From assembly GCF_964340395.1 (NCBI RefSeq), contig NC_135555.1, forward strand, positions 4,979,501-5,043,500: a stretch of 64,000 bases of DNA, written 5' to 3'. The notes beneath the pieces are model-generated. The model saw only the letters and a list, made by a program, of their open reading frames with translations, made no database searches and was not told where the DNA came from. Below, in pieces: positions 52,266-64,000 of the stretch (positions are counted from its first letter, which is position 1; the number at the start of each line of letters is the position of its first letter). The DNA is from Glandiceps talaboti. Its lineage: Eukaryota; Hemichordata; Enteropneusta; Spengelidae. A program made the translations under genes and the position numbers.

Positions 52266-55200
52266 ATGAAGTTACTCATCGGCATATTTTTATGGCATTC
52301 CTTCAAGTTTATTTCACTGACGTCATCGTCTGATGAATCGGATCACGTTAATGATTACTGTGTGATTGGTGCAGGCCCGTCTGGTCTACAAATGGGATAC
52401 TTTCTACAGAAAGCTGGTCGTGATTACATCATTTATGAAAAGGCCAGTACGGTTGGTTCTTTCTTTATTCAGTACCCAAGACATCGAAAACTAATTAGCA
52501 TAAATAAAATATACACCGGGAGGACGAACAAAGAATTCAACTTCAGACATGACTGGAATTCATTGATTAGTGATGACGAAGACTTGTTGATAGGGTGAGT
52601 AGGAACATAACTCATTCTAGCACATACGCCAGGCAAGTTGTACACCTTTGGACAGATAACACCGGGTTTATTTTCTGGCCTTTCTACGTCACAACAACTA
52701 GCGTCTATATCCTGAGTTCTGTGGTACTCTAATTTTGAGTATTATTTTCGTCGTCTCTCCGGCTGACTCGTAGTGACAAACCCCCTTATGTGACTAGTTT
52801 TTGCCAGTCTGAAATTAGAGAAATATTGGCGAATAAGATTATAACTTCATGGCTTTCTTTGTTTGATGATAAGCTAACATGTTTAATGGCCGTGTAATTT
52901 CAAAGTAATTGATAAACGTAGTACCGACTACAGAATGTACATCACTGATTCAATGAAATTTGATCTTCATTATTTTGACAGCCGATATACCGAGGATTTC
53001 TTCCCCCATGCTGACGTGATGGTCAAATATCTGTCTGACTACGCCCAGAGATACCGATTAAACATTCAATACAACACTGACGTCAAAAATATCAAACGAA
53101 TTGACGACGAATACTCTGACGTCAGTCGGAAATTTGAGTTGATTAACCAAGTTAATACAACATATACCTGCAGGTAACATTGCATTTATTTTATACTTGT
53201 TCAAAGTTTGGAATCAAATTTTGGTCATTTTTAGCCATATACTAGTATTCGTTTCTCGACTGCGGTAGGACACAATTTTTAATCTGCAATCAATTCTTTG
53301 GAATGAATGTGGAAAGGAGAGTCAAATTGAATGATAAATCACAGACAAGAAAGTTTCTTCCCTTGTCTGTGAGTATTATGTAGAAAGTTCCAAGATTATG
53401 CGTGTTACTTTCTGTCATATTATAAAATTAGGATCTTCAAGTCATTTGATTACACAATTCTATTTTGATAACACTTTCGATTGAAGAACAAACCAGCTGG
53501 AGGAAGTCAAGGTACTTTTAAAATATGCAAAGTATAGACCCCACAAAGTCAAATATACCATACAACTCGTGATCATATCTGAATGATTTCTGTTTTCAAT
53601 TATAGAACGGTTATTGTTTGTACGGGTATCTCGAAACCTAACCGACCAGAATTCGACGGTAGTGAGCATACAGTCGGTTACGAAGACGTATCTCTGAACA
53701 GAACTGACTTTATCGGTAAAAGTGTTCTCATTCTTGGTAAAGGAAACTCGGCTATGGAGACAGCTATGCATATTGGTGGAGTAGCAGATTTTATCCACCT
53801 CGTATCAGGGTCTTTCACAGAGGAGGCTTACTATACACATTACGTTGGTGATATTAGGTTTGAACATATCTTTCTACAAGGCATTATTTCTGAAACTTTA
53901 GTTCTGGGTGCAATCAATATACGTTGATTGTGTGATGTTTGGCTGTGCGCGAAAAAAGACAAAATGACTTGTAAGCCATTTACATTGTCTATACTAGTGG
54001 TGTATGGTGGATGGATGGATGGATGGATGAATGAATTGGTGAGACTGGACGAATTTTCAATTATACATTAAACACCTGACTGAAAGTTGAGATTAAGCCT
54101 ATCCAATACAAATTACACACCAAAATTACACTCTCTAATTAGTGTCACATACACCACAAAGTAAGTTCTAGATGGCTTAAACTTCCCGGATGTGTCAAGG
54201 ACAAAGTTCAAAACAACTATTGCGATAATATGTTCGATTCTAAATTAGGAGTTTTAGTTACCATGGAAACAGTGCATGAAATATTCTTTTATTTCATATC
54301 TTTCTAATTTAGAGCTGTAAATAATGAAATATACGACACATTTTTCCTGAAGTCCCTGGACGGACTTTTGACCTTTCCCCTCGATGACGACTTGACAGTT
54401 ACCAAAGATGAAGATGGAAAATTCCATGTTGATGGAGCACACGCTATCACTCTGCGAGATAATTTTCTACTTCGTCATCCTTATGACGTCATCATACGGT
54501 GCTTGGGTTTCTTGTTTGATTTTAGTATATTCGATGAGTAAGTGACAGGTATTATGTTTGATAGTTTTATGCAATGTAACAAAAAACGAAATCTTGGGAG
54601 TTTATAAAATAGCATTCATCCTATCATGTGATTGGTCAGGTCCTAAACACCATCTATCCTTTCATGTGATTGGTCAGAACCTAAACAACATCTATCATTC
54701 CATATGATTGGTATGATTCTATCCTTTCATGTGACTGGTTAGATCCTGCACAACATCTATTCTTTCACGTGATTGGTCGGGTCACAATGAACCTTGTGAA
54801 GTGCTCCAAATCATCTACATTGACACGTAAGAATTTCAATGACTTTGACATATGATTTTGTCTACTAGATCTTCTCTAGGACTCCAGTCAGTAACACCAA
54901 AGAAAAGTTACCACTTGCCTAAGTATCCTTTGATAAATCACGATTTCCAAGCTCATAACGTTCCTGGATTATACTTTGCCGGTACTAATACACACTCATT
55001 AGATCAAAAGAAGTCGTCCGGTGGTTTCATCCATGGCTTCCGGTACACAGGTAGTTTGCTTTTACTAAATAAACTCCTGACTCTCCTTTGTGTAAAAAGT
55101 CAAAGTTTGCAATAACGCAATGATGAATTGCTATTCGACAGTTTTGCTGTTGCTCATGCTTTAAAGAACGCCATTCCAGGAAATAAAGGCATTTTCATAA

Positions 55201-55318
55201 AACATGGGTTCTGGAGAGTCGTTTCGTGATTTTACATCACATACAATTACTTACAATTTCAAAGAAACATCACTATATAAACATGCCATGTGTTTATATA
55301 TTCAGTCTCTTCAATATT

Positions 55319-55363
<45 letters not shown>

Positions 55364-58217
55364 TAATAATAATGTCTAATTTTCAAGCTCGTGTACTGCA
55401 TCGGATACTGGAACACCGAAACCATGGCGAACCATGGCCGTCAATTCGTCAACCTATCACAGAACTACTGAATCACCTGGTGAAAAGAATAAATGAAGCT
55501 TCCGGTTTGTACCAGATGTTTGGCGTACTTGGTGACGTAATTTCTCTTTCAAGGTGAAGGCATCATAATGTTTGCTGTCTTACTATTTGAGCATGACGCA
55601 CATGTATGTAGTTATATTAGTAAGCCATCTCTCAGTCAGTACCATGTTGAAATGAATAGATACTAGTACATTGACATTGATAGATTATACCATAACCTTC
55701 CCGTCTGTGAGGCAGACGGTCCAGTCAGACAAACTCACATTAAGGCAGACAGCCATTAAGACAGACGGTCCAGTCAGACAAACTCACATTAAGGCAGACA
55801 GCCATTAAGACAGACTGGGTGACTGAGTGAGACAGACACGTACACATGCACATACATACATACATACATACATACATACATACATACATACATACATACA
55901 TACATACGTACGTACATACATACATACATACATACATACATACATACATACATTCATACATACATACATACATACATACATACATACATACATAGTCAAA
56001 TTGCTTATATTGATTTCTATTCCAAAGAGATGGTACCTCGTATGAATATTTTGAAGAATATCCTGTCAAGTTACTGTGGGATTTTAAAAACATAACTGGC
56101 CAAACAGCTGATTCGGTCATTGTGGTACTTTTGGAGTATGGAAAAGACGATGGTAAGAATGTTTCGCTATCGAAATATACGAATTGTGGTTTTGTTTATT
56201 TATCAGTAGATGTTTGGTTTTGATATGTTTTACCATTGTGTATAAAATACATTACGAAAATGGTATGACGTCGGTCACAAAAATACGTAGTAGTTTACTA
56301 TATTGCACAACAAGCCCTCGGCCATGAATAAGTGAAAGGAGATATACCACCCAAATGGGTCAGTTTCTCACGACAACGTAGTTCCATTTTTCGTTTAAAT
56401 ATTCCTTGAGGGGTCAGTCACTTTTAACTGACGGTTTTATTTTAGAGGAGAGTCACTTTGGTGCATTGAAATGACTCTTGAGCAACTGCAATTTGTCAAA
56501 TTTTACATTTATAATTGCGAGAGGAGGATACCCTCCCATAACCTCCCCAAATGTCGGAGACTGTGAGAGTACCACGACGAAAAAAAGACCCGTGTTTTGT
56601 TTGATGTCGACCGTCTGTATTGTGTTTTGTCTTCAGAGGTTCATGAATTGGGTCTTTCTAAGCTAGGCCACAAGTCGTACTTCATACATCCTGTTCTGTA
56701 TTATTATGATAAACTACCAACAGGTAAGTATACTCAGCCTAGTAAATAAACCACGTACTGCTACAAAGTTGTATTCATGATGATTTGAATGAACTCAATT
56801 GCCGCCATGTGTTTCATGAACGTTATAGCTTCGTGTTGTTCAGCGTTTTTTCACTATTATACTGTTTGCATACTGTATACCCATTTCAAAGATCATGTTA
56901 TTATTACCTTGGTCGATCTTGTATACATGTATAACAAAAAACGCATTTTACAACTTCTTGATGTAGCTTTTAATAATAACTTTAATGAGTAATTTGCATA
57001 ATTAATGATTTTTTGCACTTAGGCAATATCTAGAGAAGGTAAGCTTCAAATTGAAAGAATTTGGAATATACATTGTTTACAATTTCGATAAAGCTTGTCG
57101 ATGTAGCTTTTAAGTTTAATGAGTAATTTGCATAATTGATCAGCTTAAGAATGCAAGCTTCAAATGTCATGTAATTTTGTACATACATCCATGATCTAAA
57201 AGCATGTGTCCTGTTGATGTAGTTTTAATCTTAATGAGTCATTTGCATAATCAAAGAAATTTACCTCTTATAAAGGGATATGCCATATGTAAGGCAGCTC
57301 GGAATTTCGCATTCTGATGCGTGTAGGAACCGATCGAATTATTCAGTTTACACGTGGTTATTTCTATTGTAGCATAGGGTATGAGGAAATGAACGTCCTT
57401 GTGCTGTAGTGGGAAATCGAATGTAGGATCATTCGTTGAAGCCATTGTAAGCTGATGAAGGAAATATCCATTTGGTATAAATGTGTACTTAGTACATTGT
57501 TTTTTCGAATGGACTATTTATTTACATTTCATTTACTATTACATTTACAGAAAGTTACATGAATGAAACTGATGACGTATTTGATGTATTGCCTCGACCA
57601 TCCAAAATACATCACATGAACTCTGACTTTCTGACGTCATGGAAATCACCTAACAGGTAGGAAGGGCGATATTCGCATGGCTCCACCATAAGGAATTGTT
57701 CGTTTCGACCTGATCAAAATCCCCATTAAAAATATCGTTCAAATTCGTCTTGCTCTTGGTAAATTGACAATATTGTCTTTATTAAGTATTTATTAAGTGG
57801 AAAATATTCTTGAAACAACAAAACCCAAATATGATAGCTGACATTTCGACAAATGTAAGGAAGAAATATAAAAGGGATGAGATATAATAAGAGCACGTGG
57901 TTAAACACAGATGGAAACTATGCAAAAAAAATGTGTATCAGTTAGTGTTCTGATTTATATGTAATAATTCCTGATACATGTAATTTACTTATCCTTAATA
58001 CTTAATCTTGTTTGTCTCCATTTTTTACCATAGCCATGTCCTGCCTCTTCGTCGTTTCATAGAAAATATTTTGGAAAGAGACCTACGATATTTCTATGAC
58101 GATCAGTGTTTCCGCTTTGCGATGACACGTGGAGAAGTGCCAAGTACCTGTCAAGACTTCTATCAAAGAGGAATTGGTATCCCTGGGCAGAAGATTGGCA
58201 AAATTCTGTATTTGTAG
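52266..58217 (+). CDS. FOXRED2: FOXRED2-like ER FAD-dependent oxidoreductase (10 coding exons, 615 aa)
   Basis: FOXRED2 (ERFAD) is an ER-lumenal flavoprotein linked to ER-associated degradation. Exons: 52266-52594, 52982-53173, 53606-53857, 54313-54537, 54869-55050, 55388-55553, 56028-56152, 56637-56723, 57551-57656, 58034-58217; all phases agree. A hydrophobic signal ([18 protein letters not shown]) is followed by the FAD Rossmann motif GAGPSG (35-40), then [12 protein letters not shown] and FRHDWNSL. A second nucleotide-binding motif GKGNSA lies at 218-223, followed by [44 protein letters not shown] and [11 protein letters not shown], all in family order. It is shorter than human FOXRED2 (684 aa), and its end (KIGKILYL) lacks a KDEL-like ER signal. 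The exon 3 donor (AG|GTTTGA) is weak. An acceptor (TTCTCTTTCAG) six bases before the ATG implies an untranslated first exon upstream. Confidence 0.94.
54616..54782. repeat. about 38-bp minisatellite with inverted CCAAT boxes
   Basis: Four to five diverged copies of CATCTATCCTTTCATGTGAT then TGGTCAGATCCTAAACAA. Each copy holds TGATTGGT, an inverted CCAAT box. It sits in intron 4 of the FOXRED2-like gene. Confidence 0.8.
55324..55372. repeat. (AAT)n microsatellite
   Basis: About 15 AAT units in intron 5, ending 15 bp before the exon 6 acceptor (TTTTCAAG). It therefore overlaps the region where the branch point should be. Confidence 0.95.
55852..55994. repeat. (CATA)n microsatellite
   Basis: About 35 CATA units with a CGTA interruption in intron 6, ending about 33 bp before exon 7. 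It is preceded by a 53-bp tandem duplication (GACAGACGGTCCAGTCAGAC type) at about 55700-55815. Confidence 0.95.
56957..57252. repeat. three-copy dispersed motif with octamer ATTTGCAT
   Basis: The phrase GATGTAGCTTTTAA ... TTAATGAGTAATTTGCATAAT occurs three times (octamers at 56992-56999, 57126-57133 and 57241-57248), 134 and 115 bp apart, in intron 8 of the FOXRED2-like gene. Between copies AAGCTTCAAAT also recurs. Probably an internally duplicated repeat element; each copy contains the POU/Oct octamer. Confidence 0.65.
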
Positions 58218-59288
58218 CGATTGGGAAAATAATTACTGAATTTAAGTGCAATGATAAAACTAAAATCTAAGAAATCGTGTGAAACATGTTCATAGCAGTC
58301 AATCTTCATGACGCATGTAGGCGGTACCCGAGTTATTGGACAGATGAAAAGATTGTAGTTTAGCCGCCAGAATGCATTAATTAAATCAAATTGGAACGTC
58401 CTGCATTTTCTTGGGCTCAAAACTTCTTTAAAACTGTTTTGTGTTCTCCTTTCACTTTAGTCTTTTCGGGTAAGTTTTTGTTGTATTGCATATTCTTTTG
58501 TTGTGTGTGTGATTTCTGAATATTTTCGCCGAATAAAACCAACCAATAAATAGCTTACATTGCTGTAGTTGTATGATTCTAGCTGCTTGTTGAGTGTTTT
58601 CATTCACTTTTCATGATTTTAAGGTGTCAAATATATATTTCACGAAATTTCTGGAGAGTTAAAGTTGTTCAGAATAGAATATTACTTCGTTATTGTTTAG
58701 AATAGGTTCATCAACACAGGACATAATCTAGCTGGTACACTGCCTTCAAACAATCATTAATTGTTTAAACAGATTGATGACTTTATCCTATCGATACGAT
58801 CCATTCTATCAATCCATCTGATTTTTGAAGTTGAAAATACAAAGAATGTAAATTATATTTAAAAACAGAGTATATTATCATGTATATAGCGTCAAATTGT
58901 CAGATTGTCGCAAGTTTCATCATAAACATAGTGTAAACGACAAGATAGGTTTAGTTGGAGTCAACTTCAATTACTTTCTGTACCACAAATACGATGACAC
59001 TGGTAACATAATATATAATAAACAGAAAAAAGTATACTTCCGATTCTGTGAATTATCAAATTGCTTACATTATCCAATAATATACTTCACTTCCTTTGCC
59101 GAGGCAGGAAATTAGTATCAATAAATTATCATGATAAACTGAGGAATTATCATCATTGTGTTCTAGAACTGAATTAGGTATAGATTTAGATTAAGTGAAA
59201 TATTGATGACGTTTTGTAGTGTTAGTGTTACTTTCTAGTAGACAACATCAGAGTATTCTCACCATTTTGATCCACGCAAAGTGCCACT
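58218..59288. other. FOXRED2-like 3' UTR and short intergenic gap
   Basis: About 740 bp separate the poly(A) signals from the astacin start codon. An open frame at 58897-59115 (72 aa) has no recognisable domain. The astacin promoter should lie in the last few hundred bases, but no clear core element was seen. Confidence 0.5.
58532..58550 (+). terminator. tandem poly(A) signals of the FOXRED2-like gene
   Basis: AATAAA occurs at 58532-58537 and again at 58545-58550, about 315 nt after the stop codon. This is a normal 3' UTR length and fits the end of this transcript. Confidence 0.6.

Positions 59289-64000
<4,712 letters not shown>

Noticed and set aside
58897-59115. 72-aa open frame as an extra FOXRED2-like exon
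   Set aside because: It lies beyond two poly(A) signals, lacks a good acceptor in phase and shows no similarity to the FOXRED2 C-terminus.

Overview
The window is eukaryotic nuclear DNA, AT-rich, with spliced genes, introns of about 0.4-2.4 kb (one of 12 kb) and very many microsatellites. Gene content (NUDT21, a Scratch zinc-finger repressor, a CCP/EGF/HYR receptor, a WxxW-domain protein, a FOXRED2-like flavoprotein, an astacin protease) points to an invertebrate bilaterian animal, probably marine. I cannot choose between an invertebrate deuterostome and a lophotrochozoan from sequence alone. All exon models below were assembled by hand from GT/AG sites, reading phase and family similarity; no transcript evidence was available.

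Layout: (1) 1086-18650, minus strand: NUDT21 (CFIm25), complete in seven coding exons, with a 12.1-kb last intron and a 22-nt last coding exon. (2) 18651-24280: intergenic, with an inverted-repeat element, a CA repeat and a 450-bp tetranucleotide repeat block. (3) 24281-28263, plus strand: a Scratch gene, three exons, 384 aa, SNAG domain and five zinc fingers. (4) 28264-33033: no gene seen. (5) 33034-42156, plus: a 758-aa type I membrane protein in nine exons, every intron in phase 1: three sushi domains, an unrecognised 137-aa module, three EGF, two HYR-like domains, a membrane span and a tail. (6) 44743-48089, plus: a small type I membrane protein with a single WxxW domain, broken by a frameshift in this sequence. 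(7) 52266-58217, plus: FOXRED2-like ER flavoprotein, ten coding exons, 615 aa. (8) 59289-64000 (cut by the window end), plus: astacin metalloprotease with signal peptide, propeptide Asp-switch and full zinc-binding site.

The genes do not form one pathway. NUDT21 acts in nuclear mRNA 3'-end processing, Scratch is a neural transcriptional repressor, and the other four enter the secretory pathway (two surface proteins, one ER enzyme, one secreted protease). The most unusual points are: a minisatellite in the astacin gene that appears to have grown from an exon end plus its splice donor; the frameshifted single-WxxW membrane protein; the unknown module in the sushi/EGF/HYR receptor; a 161-bp MITE-like element inside NUDT21; and the microsatellite-poor stretch inside the giant NUDT21 intron.
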